Shown here in pieces: positions 25,568 through 35,400 of a stretch of 64,000 nt of DNA. How positions within the stretch are numbered: position 1 is the stretch's first letter; every line of letters starts with the position of its first letter. The DNA is taken from positions 558,001-622,000 of the forward strand of contig NZ_JPFK01000005.1 in NCBI RefSeq assembly GCF_000733475.1, written 5' to 3'. A program made the translations under genes and the position numbers. The stretch is from Mangrovimonas yunxiaonensis (GTDB lineage: Bacteria > Bacteroidota > Bacteroidia > Flavobacteriales > Flavobacteriaceae). The notes below the pieces were generated by a model. The model had not been told where the DNA came from, searched no databases, and saw only the letters and a program-made list of their open reading frames with translations.

Positions 25568-26626
25568 ATGATTAAAACCGATATACTTATCATTGGCGCT
25601 GGCCCTACAGGGTTGTTTACTGTTTTTGAAGCTGGTTTGTTAAAACTAAAGTGCCACCTTATTGATGCCTTGCCACAGCCGGGCGGACAGTGCTCAGAGA
25701 TATACCCCAAAAAACCCATTTACGACATACCGGCCTATCCAGAAATTTTAGCCGGCGATCTTACCGAAAAACTTTTAGAGCAAGGCAAGCAATTCGAGCC
25801 TGGATTTACCTTAGGAGAACGCGCCGAAACCATAGAAAAACAAGAAGACGGCACCTTTATTGTTACCACCAATAAAGGTACAAAACACCATGCGCCAGTA
25901 GTAGCCATTGCGGGTGGATTGGGGAGTTTTGAACCGAGAAAACCTCAAATATCCAACATTCAGGCATACGAAGATCGCGGTGTGGAATACATGATTAAGG
26001 ATCCCGAATTATACCGCGATAAAAAAGTGGTGATTGCTGGTGGTGGCGATTCTGCTTTGGATTGGAGTATTTTTTTAGCCGATGTGGCAAAAGAAGTAAC
26101 CCTTGTTCACAGAAGAAACGAGTTTAGAGGTGCTTTAGATTCTGTAGAGAAAGTTCAAGACTTAAAAAATCAAGGCAAGATTAATTTAATTACTCCAGCC
26201 GAAGTTGTCGGGTTGTCGGGAGAGGGCAAACTAGAAGCCGTTTCAATTAAATTAAACAGCGAAGCCGAACCCTTCGATTTGGCATGCGACCATTTTGTGC
26301 CATTATTTGGCTTGTCTCCAAAACTAGGGCCTATGGCCAATTGGGGCTTGGAGATTGAAAAAAATGCCATCAAGGTTAACAACGCTCTAGATTATCAAAC
26401 CAATATTCCTGGCGTTTTTGCCATTGGCGATGTTAATACCTATCCTGGAAAATTAAAACTGATTCTCTGCGGGTTTCACGAGGCTACTCTTATGTGCCAA
26501 GCGGCCTACCAGATTATTAACCCCGGGAAGCGCTATGTGTTAAAATACACCACCGTTAGTGGTATTGATGGTTTTGACGGGAGCAGGAAAGAAGCTCCCA
26601 AAGCAGTAGTAAAAGCCATTGAATAG
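25568..26626 (+). CDS. Thioredoxin reductase-like ferredoxin-NADP+ reductase
   Basis: The 352-residue flavoprotein has two dinucleotide-binding motifs, 'IIGAGPTGLFTVFEAG' (FAD, residues 6-21) and 'VVIAGGGDSALDW' (NADPH), and lacks the redox CxxC of thioredoxin reductase. This and its length match the YumC/type 2 ferredoxin-NADP reductase group. The 2Fe-2S ferredoxin encoded 68 bp downstream is a likely partner. It would pass electrons from NADPH to ferredoxin for Fe-S assembly or other reductive steps. Confidence 0.88.
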   Translation: MIKTDILIIGAGPTGLFTVFEAGLLKLKCHLIDALPQPGGQCSEIYPKKPIYDIPAYPEILAGDLTEKLLEQGKQFEPGFTLGERAETIEKQEDGTFIVTTNKGTKHHAPVVAIAGGLGSFEPRKPQISNIQAYEDRGVEYMIKDPELYRDKKVVIAGGGDSALDWSIFLADVAKEVTLVHRRNEFRGALDSVEKVQDLKNQGKINLITPAEVVGLSGEGKLEAVSIKLNSEAEPFDLACDHFVPLFGLSPKLGPMANWGLEIEKNAIKVNNALDYQTNIPGVFAIGDVNTYPGKLKLILCGFHEATLMCQAAYQIINPGKRYVLKYTTVSGIDGFDGSRKEAPKAVVKAIE

Positions 26627-26694
26627 CTGTTGAAAATCCTCAAAAAACAAATAAATTATTACAATTCGTATAACGATAATCACGACATACTAAA

Positions 26695-27024
26695 ATGACC
26701 GACGTAAAAATAACCATTATAGACCGCGAAGGAATAGCCCACGAAGTCGATGCGCCAACCGATATGGCCATGAACCTTATGGAAGTAGTACGTAGTTACG
26801 AATTAGCGCCAGAAGGAACCATTGGTGTATGTGGTGGCATGGCCATGTGTGCTTCTTGTCAATGTTATGTATTGTCTGATCACGATTTGCCGGAAAAGCA
26901 AGACGATGAAGAGGCTATGCTAAGCGAGGCTTTCGATGTAAAAGAGAATAGTAGGCTAGGCTGCCAAATTCAAATTACGCCAGCAATGGATGGTTTGAAA
27001 GTCGAGCTAGCGCCAGAGAGCTAA
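26695..27024 (+). CDS. 2Fe-2S ferredoxin, adrenodoxin-type
   Basis: The 109-residue protein has the four cluster cysteines of vertebrate-type ferredoxins at C46, C52, C55 and C90, spaced C-x5-C-x2-C-x34-C, in 'GVCGGMAMCASC' and 'SRLGCQI'. An extra cysteine follows at C57. The acidic surface (DLPEKQDDEE) suits docking to a reductase. It lies just after a YumC-like reductase and near Mrp/Nfu, pointing to an electron path for Fe-S work. It converges with a phosphoesterase gene. Confidence 0.93.
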   Translation: MTDVKITIIDREGIAHEVDAPTDMAMNLMEVVRSYELAPEGTIGVCGGMAMCASCQCYVLSDHDLPEKQDDEEAMLSEAFDVKENSRLGCQIQITPAMDGLKVELAPES

Positions 27025-27027
27025 GAA

Positions 27028-27927
27028 TTATTTGGTTTTGTAGGCTGTTAAGGGTTTTGGGCCTTCCAGCAACACGCGAACAATTTTTAGGGTACCGTCG
27101 TCTGTAGTGGCGATTTGCCATTTTATTAGCGCTATTGCGCCGTTTTCAATCTCTATTCCAGTAATACTTCTTGGGTGAACACAGCTTCCGTCGTTAAAGA
27201 AAGCAATGTCGCCGGGCTCCGGAAAGCGCGGTCGGTGCGTGTGTCCTGCAATGGTAAGTAAGTTATTGTTGTTGACAATCCATTTTTTAATCCGTTTTTC
27301 AACCTTAATAAGCTCCTTGTAGTTTTTTGCTGGGCTTGTGGGATCTGCAATGCCCATAACATTTAAGGGTTTCCAAAGTATCCGCACCAAAAACCTGCTC
27401 CATCGCCAAAAGGTGTAATTCCACCAATCGGCTTGGTGGCCATGGGTTAAAAAGAGTTCTTGGTTTGTTGTTGTATGTTTTAAAACTAGTCCCTCATGAT
27501 AGGTTAAATTAGGAAACAGCTCCTCATCCTTTCCGCTAATGGGCTCAAAATAGGTAGACAAGTGTTTTGCAACATAGTCTGGATTTTTATACACCATATC
27601 GTGGTTTCCATAGCATAAATGTAAACGCTTGTTTTTGTGGAACGCTTTTAATAGAAGATAGACGTTTTTATGCGCTTCAAATATAGATTTAAACGTGAGG
27701 TTCTCCCAAAGCTCATCGCCATCGCCCAATTCACAATACTGAAATCCTTCAGCATAATAATGCTTTAAGGCATGAAAATAAATGTTGCGGTTGTTGGCAA
27801 AATCGTCGGCAAAACTATTGTCTCCTCGGTGACAATCGCTAAACAAAATAAACTTGCTAGCGTCGTCAAAGGGGATGACTTTAGCGTTTTTATAGGCCTT
27901 GTCTAATCGTTTTTTGGATGAAAACAT
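27028..27927 (-). CDS. Calcineurin-like metallophosphoesterase
   Basis: The 299-residue protein has the two-metal phosphoesterase motifs in order: 'FSDCHRGD' (Asp31-His33), 'GDGDELWEN', 'CYGNHDMV', 'LTHGHQAD' and 'AGHTHRP'. These are the five conserved ligand blocks. The length and no membrane segment suit a cytoplasmic hydrolase such as the LpxH-related group. A role in lipid A biosynthesis is possible but not shown. Its 3' end is 3 bp from the ferredoxin gene end. Confidence 0.85.
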   Translation of the reverse strand: MFSSKKRLDKAYKNAKVIPFDDASKFILFSDCHRGDNSFADDFANNRNIYFHALKHYYAEGFQYCELGDGDELWENLTFKSIFEAHKNVYLLLKAFHKNKRLHLCYGNHDMVYKNPDYVAKHLSTYFEPISGKDEELFPNLTYHEGLVLKHTTTNQELFLTHGHQADWWNYTFWRWSRFLVRILWKPLNVMGIADPTSPAKNYKELIKVEKRIKKWIVNNNNLLTIAGHTHRPRFPEPGDIAFFNDGSCVHPRSITGIEIENGAIALIKWQIATTDDGTLKIVRVLLEGPKPLTAYKTK

Positions 27928-27955
27928 ATCAAGTAAATGTAAACAAATTTCAATA

Positions 27956-27987
27956 AAAAATGCTTCCCGAAAAAGAGAAGCATTTTT
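27956..27987 (-). terminator. Hairpin after gcdH
   Basis: An 11-bp perfect stem (AAAAATGCTTC / GAAGCATTTTT) with a 10-nt loop and T-rich minus-strand flank, 61 bp after the glutaryl-CoA dehydrogenase stop. Confidence 0.7.
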
Positions 27988-28048
27988 AAAATTTTGTATG
28001 TATCTACTGGTGTTTTTTTACCATGATATTCCCGCCTTTGTTGAGGTT

Positions 28049-29227
28049 TTATTTAAAGGCGTTCAAGCCTGTAACATCCAATCCGGTAATTAAAAGGTGA
28101 ATATCGTGTGTGCCTTCATAAGTAATAACGCTTTCTAGGTTCATGGAGTGACGCATAATGCTGTATTCTCCGGTAATGCCCATACCGCCTAGCATTTGTC
28201 TGGCTTCGCGAGCAATGTTAATGGCCATGTCCACATTGTTACGCTTGGCCATAGAAATTTGTGCTGAGGTGGCTTTGCCTTCGTTACGCAACACACCAAG
28301 TCGCCAGGTTAATAATTGGGCTTTGGTGATTTCGGTAATCATTTCGGCTAGTTTCTTTTGTTGCAATTGGAAAGCACCAATAGGTTTCCCAAATTGTATG
28401 CGTTCTTTGCTATAGCGTAAAGCGGTATCGTAACAGTCCATAGCAGCACCAATGGCACCCCAGGCAATACCATAACGCGCGGAGTCTAAGCAGCCAAGTG
28501 GTGCGCCTAAGCCAGATTTGTTAGGTAATAAGTTTTCTTTTGGTACTTTAACATTATCAAAAATAAGCTCGCCAGTAGCCGATGCTCTTAGCGACCATTT
28601 GTTGTGGGTTTCTGGGGTTGAGAACCCTTCCATGCCACGTTCAACAATCAAACCGTGAATACGGCCTTCTTCATTTTTTGCCCAAACTACGGCCACTTGT
28701 GCAAACGGGGCGTTGCTAATCCACATTTTGGCACCATTTAAAAGATAGTGGTCGCCCATATCCTTAAAATTAGTTACCATACCACCAGGGTTACTACCGT
28801 GGTCAGGCTCGGTTAAACCAAAGCATCCCATCCACTCGCCGCTAGCTAGTTTTGGTAAATATTTTTGACGTTGTGCTTCGTTGCCATACTTCCAGATGGG
28901 GTACATCACCAACGAAGATTGTACAGAAGCTGTACTTCTCACACCCGAGTCGCCACGTTCTATTTCTTGCATGATTAAGCCGTAAGAAATTTGATCTAAA
29001 CCCGCACCGCCATATTCTTCTGGGATATATGGGCCAAAGGCACCAATTTCTGCCAAACCTCCAATAATTTGTTCTGGGAACTCGGCTTTTTGAGCGTACT
29101 CTTCAATAATTGGAGAGACATCGCGTTTTACCCATTCGCGGGCGGCATCGCGTACTAATTTATGTTCTTCTGATAATAGCTCGTCTAAATTGTAATAATC
29201 TGGAGCTTCGAATAAATCTGGCTTCAT
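28049..29227 (-). CDS. gcdH: Glutaryl-CoA dehydrogenase (acyl-CoA dehydrogenase family)
   Basis: The 392-residue flavoenzyme has the acyl-CoA dehydrogenase fold. It shows 'GVRSTASVQSSLVMYPIWKYG' (Arg for the glutaryl carboxylate) in two parts, 'GCFGLTEPDHGSNPGGM', the 'QMLGGMGITGEYSIMRH' region and catalytic Glu371 in 'TYEGTHDIH'. These match glutaryl-CoA dehydrogenase, which oxidises and decarboxylates glutaryl-CoA to crotonyl-CoA in lysine and tryptophan breakdown. The promoter carries a LacI-like palindrome between the -33 and -7 elements, so catabolic regulation is likely. Confidence 0.88.
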   Translation of the reverse strand: MKPDLFEAPDYYNLDELLSEEHKLVRDAAREWVKRDVSPIIEEYAQKAEFPEQIIGGLAEIGAFGPYIPEEYGGAGLDQISYGLIMQEIERGDSGVRSTASVQSSLVMYPIWKYGNEAQRQKYLPKLASGEWMGCFGLTEPDHGSNPGGMVTNFKDMGDHYLLNGAKMWISNAPFAQVAVVWAKNEEGRIHGLIVERGMEGFSTPETHNKWSLRASATGELIFDNVKVPKENLLPNKSGLGAPLGCLDSARYGIAWGAIGAAMDCYDTALRYSKERIQFGKPIGAFQLQQKKLAEMITEITKAQLLTWRLGVLRNEGKATSAQISMAKRNNVDMAINIAREARQMLGGMGITGEYSIMRHSMNLESVITYEGTHDIHLLITGLDVTGLNAFK

Positions 29228-29249
29228 AACGGAATTTTAATTTGAAGCC

Positions 29250-29280
29250 CAAATGTAACGAAAACGTTTTCAGCGTACAA
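29250..29280 (-). promoter_or_regulatory. gcdH promoter with a palindromic operator in the spacer
   Basis: On the minus strand TTG (29280-29278), a 20-nt spacer and TACATTTG (29257-29250) form a consensus promoter, 22 nt before the ATG. The spacer contains the perfect 12-bp palindrome GAAAACGTTTTC (29260-29271), like operators of the LacI/GalR family. Confidence 0.6.
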
Positions 29281-29289
29281 TATTTCGCC

Positions 29290-30000
29290 TTACATTTTAA
29301 GGTAAAAATCTTGGGTTAAATTAATGTAATCCTCGGTGTAGTTGTGGCGTGATGTTTCTATAATAAGTTCGTTGACTACGGTTTCGTTTTGTGTGGTGAA
29401 AAATGTTATTAGGCTTCTTTTAATGGGAGCTTTTGGTGTGCCTTTTACGTGTAGGATGTCTTTTGGGAATAGTTGAAATGTTGCCGCCAGTGCTATAAAT
29501 TGAGGTTCTTCAGAATATGGGATAACCACACAAAAACAACCGTTTTCGGCCAGTAGTTTGGCCACGCTTTTTAATAAATGCTTAAAGGGAAGGGCATCTG
29601 AAAATCTTGCTAAGTCCCGTTGCTTGTTGTTGCTTTTAAAAGCGTCTTGGTAGAATGGCGGGTTAGAAACAATTAGATCGTAGGTGTCGTCTATTTCATC
29701 TGTAAATTCCTCTAAAGCGGCATGATAGCAAAAAAGTCTATCGTTCCAGGGGGAGTTTTCAAAATTTTCGACGCATTGTTCGTAGGCATCGTCATCAATT
29801 TCTAAGGCATCTATAAGTTCGGCGTGACTTCTTTGTGCCAGCATAAGAGCAAGAATGCCAGTACCTGAGCCGATGTCTAAAATAGAAAACGGCTGGTGTT
29901 TAACAGAGGCCCAAGCGCCAAGCAGTACGCCATCGGTGCCAATTTTCATGGCGCAGCGATCTTGATGAATAGTGAACTGTTTGAATTGGAACGGCTTCAT
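29290..30000 (-). CDS. trmN6: tRNA1(Val) (adenine37-N6)-methyltransferase-like (YfiC/TrmN6)
   Basis: The 236-residue methyltransferase has SAM motif I 'ILDIGSGTGILALMLAQ' and the catalytic NPPF tetrapeptide in 'LIVSNPPFYQ', which marks N6-adenine/amino methyltransferases. The length and layout match YfiC/TrmN6, which methylates A37 of tRNA1(Val). It overlaps rimM by one base, so translation is coupled. Both are downstream of rpsP, on the same strand. Confidence 0.88.
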   Translation of the reverse strand: MKPFQFKQFTIHQDRCAMKIGTDGVLLGAWASVKHQPFSILDIGSGTGILALMLAQRSHAELIDALEIDDDAYEQCVENFENSPWNDRLFCYHAALEEFTDEIDDTYDLIVSNPPFYQDAFKSNNKQRDLARFSDALPFKHLLKSVAKLLAENGCFCVVIPYSEEPQFIALAATFQLFPKDILHVKGTPKAPIKRSLITFFTTQNETVVNELIIETSRHNYTEDYINLTQDFYLKM

Positions 30001-30524
30001 TAGAGATAAAGGTCAATGAGGCCTTCTGGCGTTTCAACAACAATGGTTTTATTGGGTTTGTCTACTTGCTTTATAAAGGCGTCGTTCATGGGAATTAAAA
30101 TTTCCACACCGTCCCGATCAATAACAAACAGGGCTTGTGCCGTGGTGTCGTTTACTGCGGTTATGGTGCCAACATCGCCAAAATGGGTATCTGTAATGGT
30201 AAATCCAATAATTTCGTGGTAGTAAAACTTATCGTCTTTAAGTTCTGGAAGAAGCTCCAGAGGGAGGTAGACATCGCTTTTTAAAAGGGCTTCGGCATCG
30301 GCTTCGCTATCGATGTCTTCAAATTTTACCCGCAGCAAATCCGATTTGTGCAATTGCGAGGCTTCTACAAAAAACGGAAGCAGCTGGCCGCGAACATCAA
30401 CAAACATGGCGTCTAAGGCTTCGCAAGCACTTGGGTCGTCGGTATCTAGCTTAATAAGGAGCTCGCCTTTAAAGCTGTACTTTTTTACAATTTTCCCTAA
30501 AAAAAAACAGTCTTCCTTTTTCAT
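30000..30524 (-). CDS. rimM: Ribosome maturation factor RimM
   Basis: The 174-residue protein has the N-terminal RimM domain ('GKIVKKYSFKGELLIKLDTD', in parts) and the C-terminal PRC-barrel ('YYHEIIGFTITD' and 'ILIPMNDAFIKQVD'). RimM helps mature the 3' domain of 16S rRNA and binds S19. The rpsP-rimM order is common across bacteria, here with a terminator between them. It overlaps trmN6 by one base. Confidence 0.93.
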   Translation of the reverse strand: MKKEDCFFLGKIVKKYSFKGELLIKLDTDDPSACEALDAMFVDVRGQLLPFFVEASQLHKSDLLRVKFEDIDSEADAEALLKSDVYLPLELLPELKDDKFYYHEIIGFTITDTHFGDVGTITAVNDTTAQALFVIDRDGVEILIPMNDAFIKQVDKPNKTIVVETPEGLIDLYL

Positions 30525-30586
30525 CGGAAATTTTAAATTTTTGTTTCCAAGGTACCGGAAACCTTAATTATATTAAATCATAAAAA

Positions 30587-30611
30587 AACCCAGACAAATT
30601 TTGCCTGGGTT
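30587..30611 (-). terminator. Terminator-like hairpin between rpsP and rimM
   Basis: AACCCAG pairs with CTGGGTT, with a further CAA/TTG after one mismatch and a short loop. On the minus strand it is followed by T7. It lies after the rpsP stop and before rimM, so it may limit read-through and lower rimM relative to rpsP. Confidence 0.75.
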
Positions 30612-30632
30612 CAAAAGTATAAAAATAAATTT

Positions 30633-31142
30633 TTATTCTTCTTCGTTCGAAGCATCAGCTTCTGCTGCTGGAGCTTCCTCTGCAACAACCTCTTCTGGTG
30701 TGTTAGCAGCAATTCTAGCTTCGTTTACAGCTTTTTCAGCTTCAAGCGCTTTGGCTTTAGCATCGGCATCGGCTTTTGCTAAACCATCGGTTTTTGCGTT
30801 GATTTTAGTTGCTTTTTCTTCTAACCAAGCGTTGAATTTAGTTTCAGCTTGCTCTTCGGTTAAAGCGCCTTTTCTTACTCCGCCAGCCAAATGGTTTTTT
30901 AATAGGGCACCTTTGTACGACAAAATAGCTTTTGCAGTATCTGTTGGTTGTGCACCATTTTGTAACCACTTTACAGCACCGTCAACATCAAGGTCAATAG
31001 TTGCTGGGTTGGTGTTTGGATTGTAAGTACCAATTTTTTCAAGGTATTTACCATCTCTTTTTGAGCGCGCATCGGCGGCAACAATCCAGTAAAAAGGTTT
31101 TCCTTTTTTACCGTGTCTTTGTAATCTAATTTTTACAGGCAT
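30633..31142 (-). CDS. rpsP: 30S ribosomal protein bS16
   Basis: The first about 85 residues of the 169-residue protein are bS16 ('MPVKIRLQRHGKKGKPFYWIV' in part and 'IGTYNPNTNP'). The remaining half is an Ala/Glu/Lys-rich, acidic extension, as in Bacteroidota S16, which is typically about 150-190 residues long. The promoter (-33 TTG at 31218-31216, 18-nt spacer, TATCTTTG at 31197-31190) is close to consensus. A 5-bp hairpin (GAGGT / ACCTC, 31158-31172) lies in the leader. Confidence 0.96.
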   Translation of the reverse strand: MPVKIRLQRHGKKGKPFYWIVAADARSKRDGKYLEKIGTYNPNTNPATIDLDVDGAVKWLQNGAQPTDTAKAILSYKGALLKNHLAGGVRKGALTEEQAETKFNAWLEEKATKINAKTDGLAKADADAKAKALEAEKAVNEARIAANTPEEVVAEEAPAAEADASNEEE

Positions 31143-31157
31143 AAATAATTAATTAGT

Positions 31158-31172
31158 GAGGTTCTCGACCTC
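31158..31172. promoter_or_regulatory. Small hairpin in the rpsP leader
   Basis: GAGGT and ACCTC form a 5-bp stem around TCTCG, between the promoter and the rpsP start. It could be an autoregulatory element, but nothing else supports that. Confidence 0.25.
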
Positions 31173-31189
31173 TATTATTAATAAGGGTG

Positions 31190-31218
31190 CAAAGATACGA
31201 CATTTTTTTAATTTCCAA
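31190..31218 (-). promoter_or_regulatory. rpsP promoter
   Basis: On the minus strand TTG (31218-31216), 18-nt spacer and TATCTTTG (31197-31190), near consensus, about 47 nt before the ATG at 31142. Confidence 0.7.
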
Positions 31219-31295
31219 TCTTTTACGACTGGCAATGTATATTCTGTTTTTTTATTCTATTTTTGAGAGCAATAAAATTTAAAAATATATTTACT

Positions 31296-32309
31296 ATGAG
31301 AAACCTTTTAGCCTTTGTGTTGGTAGCCTTTATGGTTTTTGGGTGTAGCGATGACGTTGAATTTAACTCACCAGCTGTTCAAGGAAAAAAGAACGGAAAC
31401 TACTGGAAAGCAGTATCTTATCATGCGACTTACGACGATAGTGGTAGATTGGTAATTACCGCTAGCGATAATTACGACGATATTACATTAAGGGTAGCTT
31501 CGCTATCGGTTGGGGTACATTTCGAGCTTGGCGTAAACAACAACAATATGGCCAGTGTAGAAGATGGCCAGGGCGTTGAGTTCTCTACGCTAAACCTCCC
31601 AGATGGAGAAACTCAGGTTTACCCATCGGATGGGATAATAAACATCACGACTCACAACCAAGAAAAGAATACCGTATCTGGCGAGTTTTGGTTTAATGCA
31701 TACAACAGTTCTGGCACAGAAACCGTAAACTTTAGTCAAGGGGTTTTTTACGATGTGCCTCTGCCTAATGTGTCTAGCCCAGATGTTGTATCATGTGAAG
31801 AAGCTATTTTAGAGACCCAAACCGCACAAGAAGCGTATTTTGCGGCAGACCCATCGCTTAACAGTACGGGATATTCCAACGCCTGCCATGCCTATGCCGC
31901 AGCATTAATGCAGCAACAGGACGCTTGTGGCGATGAAACAGGAATGCTACAAGATGTGATTGATGGCCTATATTGCGATGATGATGATGCCGATGGCTTG
32001 TTGTCTGTTTTAGAAGATGTAAACGGCAATGGCGACTTAACAGACGATGATACCGATGCCGATGGTACACCAAATTATTTAGATGACGATGACGATGGCG
32101 ATAGCATTCTTACAGCAAATGAAGATGTTGATGTCGATGGCGACCTAACCAATGACGATACCGATATGGATGGCGTACCAAATTATTTAGATAACGATGA
32201 TGATGGCGATGGCATTTTAACAATTAACGAAGATGTCGATGGCGATGGCGATCCAACCAACGACGATACCGATATGGACGGTACTCCAGATTATCTGGAT
32301 GCAAACTAA
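31296..32309 (+). CDS. Lipoprotein with calcium-binding Asp-rich tandem repeats
   Basis: The 337-residue protein has a lipobox (MVFGC, acylated Cys about residue 17) and an N-terminal domain resembling the DUF6252-type beta domain of Bacteroidota lipoproteins ('[18 protein letters not shown]'). Residues from about 240 form three tandem thrombospondin type 3-like repeats of 36 residues ('EDVxGxGDLTxDDTDxDGxPNYLD'), rich in Asp and Gly, which bind calcium and act as extended surface spacers. An ATG at 31296 is preferred to the TTG at 31263 because the signal sequence starts there. Terminator at 32332-32354. Confidence 0.8.
   Translation: MRNLLAFVLVAFMVFGCSDDVEFNSPAVQGKKNGNYWKAVSYHATYDDSGRLVITASDNYDDITLRVASLSVGVHFELGVNNNNMASVEDGQGVEFSTLNLPDGETQVYPSDGIINITTHNQEKNTVSGEFWFNAYNSSGTETVNFSQGVFYDVPLPNVSSPDVVSCEEAILETQTAQEAYFAADPSLNSTGYSNACHAYAAALMQQQDACGDETGMLQDVIDGLYCDDDDADGLLSVLEDVNGNGDLTDDDTDADGTPNYLDDDDDGDSILTANEDVDVDGDLTNDDTDMDGVPNYLDNDDDGDGILTINEDVDGDGDPTNDDTDMDGTPDYLDAN
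32013..32306 (+). repeat. Three tandem 108-bp coding repeats (thrombospondin type 3-like)
   Basis: Two full copies (32013-32120, 32121-32228) and a shortened third (32229-32306). Each begins with a GAAGAT codon pair. The nucleotide sequence is conserved, so copy number may vary between strains. Confidence 0.85.
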
Positions 32310-32331
32310 AAGCACACGATTACAGCATAGG

Positions 32332-32354
32332 AAAGCGGCCCAATGGGTCGCTTT
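32332..32354 (+). terminator. Terminator of the repeat lipoprotein gene
   Basis: A 10-bp stem with one G-U pair (AAAGCGGCCC / GGGTCGCTTT) and a 3-nt loop, followed by T8. Confidence 0.85.
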
Positions 32355-32469
32355 TTTTTGTTTATAACTGTTTATAACTTCGCTTTATTAATGTGAATAT
32401 TCTCTGTACTTTTAAACGTTCAATTTTTGAGTTAACAATCCTACAACAGGACAAACCACCAGGCCTTTT

Positions 32470-35400
32470 ATGTACTTAATTTTCGATACCGAAACCACCG
32501 GACTTCCAAAGCGTTGGGACGCGCCAATTACCGATACCGACAACTGGCCAAGGGCCATACAGATCGCTTGGCAGTTGCACGACGAAATGGGGCGCTGTGT
32601 CGAGCATCAAGACTATTTAATTCAGCCCGAAGGGTTCAATATTCCGTACGATGCCGAAAAAATTCACGGCATTTCTACCGAGTTGGCCCAAGAACAAGGG
32701 GTGCCATTGGCAGAGGTTCTGGAAAAGTTTCATGTTGCAATTAGTAAAGCCAAATTTATTGTTGGGCAAAATGTTGGGTTTGATGTTAATATTATGGGCT
32801 GCGAATTCTTTAGGGAGGATGTGGCCAATACGCTTCAAGAATTACCGGTTTTAGATACCTGTACAGAGCACACGGCACAGCTGTGTAAAATTCCTGGTGG
32901 TCGGGGCGGGAAGTTTAAATTGCCTACCCTAACAGAGCTACACGAATTTTTATTTAACAAGCCATTTGCCGAAGCACACAATGCTACGGCCGATGTAGAG
33001 GCAACAACACGTTGTTTTCTGGAATTGATTAGAAAACGGGAGTTTACAAAAGAAGCACTAGATGTACAGCCCGATTATTTCGAGCGTTTTTCTGAAGTCA
33101 ATCCGCAGGAAATCCAGCTAATTGGCCTAAAACACATCAACCTTAAACGCGAGAGTGCTAAAATTCGCGAGCGTCTTGAAAAGCAACAAACCGATACCAT
33201 ATCGACAGCGGAAATAAAACAAAACATTTCCGATTTGGCCGATGTCGATTTTGTACACCTTCACAACCATTCGCAGTTCTCTATATTGCAGTCCACCATA
33301 AGCATTGCCGATTTGGTAGACTCTGCCGCCAAGCACAACATGCCAGCAGTAGCACTAACCGATCACGCCAACATGATGGGGGCATTTCATTTTGTAAGTG
33401 CCATAGGAAGACACAACAAAGCGGTTGAAGAAAAAAATAACGAGGCCCAAGAAAAAGGCGAAACGCCAACGGCAAAGCCTATTAAGGGGATTGTGGGTTG
33501 CGAGTTTTTTGTTTGTGAAAACCATACCGATAAAACCCGAAAAGACAATGGCTATCAAATTGTCATGCTGGCCAAGAACAAAAACGGCTACCACAATTTG
33601 GCCAAGCTATCCTCAATAGCCTATACACAGGGGTTTTATTATGTGCCAAGAATAGATAAAAAACTTATAGAAAAATATAAAGAAGACCTTATTGTACTTA
33701 CCGGAAACCTGTATGGCGAAGTGCCAAGTAAGGTGCTTAATGTCGGTGAAAACCAAGCCGAGGAAGCCTTGTTGTGGTGGAAAGATACGTTTGGAGACGA
33801 TTTGTATATCGAGCTTATGCGGCATAATCAGGAAGATGAGAACCGCGTAAACCAAGTGTTGGTCGCATTTTCTAAAAAACACCATGTTAAGTTGGTGGCT
33901 TCCAATAACACCTACTATGCCGAAAAAGAGGATGCCAATGCACACGATATTTTATTGTGTGTAAAAGACGGCGAAAAACAGGCCACACCAATAGGTCGTG
34001 GTCGTGGGTACCGTTACGGACTGCCAAATCAGGAGTACTATTTTAAGTCTTCGGAAGAGATGAAGGAACTCTTCAAGGATTTGCCAGAGGCCATTACCAA
34101 TTTGCAAGAGGTGGTCGATAAGATAGAACCCTTTGAATTGGCTCGGGACGTTTTGCTGCCTAAATTTGATATTCCAGAGCAGTTTCAAGTAGAGGCCGAT
34201 AACGCCGATGGCGGCAAGCGCGGGGAGAATGCTTACCTAAAACATTTAACCTACGAAGGGGCTAAAAACCGTTATGGCGAAATAACCGATGCTATAAAAG
34301 AACGTCTCGATTTCGAATTGGATGTTATTGCTAATACGGGTTACCCCGGGTATTTCTTGATTGTAGAGGATTTTATACGCGAGGCTAGAAATATGGGCGT
34401 ATCGGTAGGGCCAGGGCGAGGCTCGGCAGCAGGCTCTGCCGTTGCATATTGCTTGGGAATTACCAATATAGACCCCATTAAATACGACCTGCTTTTTGAG
34501 CGGTTCTTAAACCCAGACCGTGTGAGCATGCCCGATATTGATATCGATTTTGATGATGAAGGCCGGGGGCGTGTTATGGACTATGTTATCGATAAATACG
34601 GTGCCAATCAAGTGGCGCAAATTATCACCTATGGTACCATGGCGGCCAAATCCTCCATTCGCGATACGGCACGTGTGTTGGATTTGCCCCTGTTTGATGC
34701 CGATAGGATTGCCAAGTTGATACCCAATACCAAGCTCGCCAAGATTTTTGGAATGGACGAGAAGGCCCTAAAGAGCAAGTTTCGTTCTGAAGAGGTCGAC
34801 CTCATTAACGAGCTTATTAATATTTCTGAAGGCGAAGGGCTAGAGGCCGAAACGGTTAACCAAGCGCGGGTGTTAGAAGGCTCGGTAAGAAACACCGGTA
34901 TTCACGCTTGTGGGGTAATCATTACTCCAGACGATATTACCAATTTCGTGCCTGTTTCTACAGCCAAGGATTCCGATTTGTATGTCACCCAATTCGACAA
35001 CTCGGTAGTAGAGAATGCGGGCTTATTAAAAATGGATTTTCTAGGGTTAAAAACCTTAACCCTAATTAAGGATACTGTTAAAATTGTAAAAGCAAAACAC
35101 GGTATCGAGCTCGACCCTGAGCGTTTTCCGTTGGATGACGAAGAAACATATGCACTGTTCCAAAGGGGTGAAACCGTTGGGATTTTCCAATACGAATCGC
35201 CGGGAATGCAAAAGCACATGAAGGACTTAAAACCTACGGTTTTTGATGATCTTATTGCCATGAACGCCTTGTACCGCCCGGGTCCTATGGAGTATATTCC
35301 TAGTTTTATTGCCCGTAAACACGGTAGGGAGGAGATTGTTTACGATTTGCCTGCCATGGAAGAATATCTGAAGGAAACCTACGGGATTACAGTATACCAA

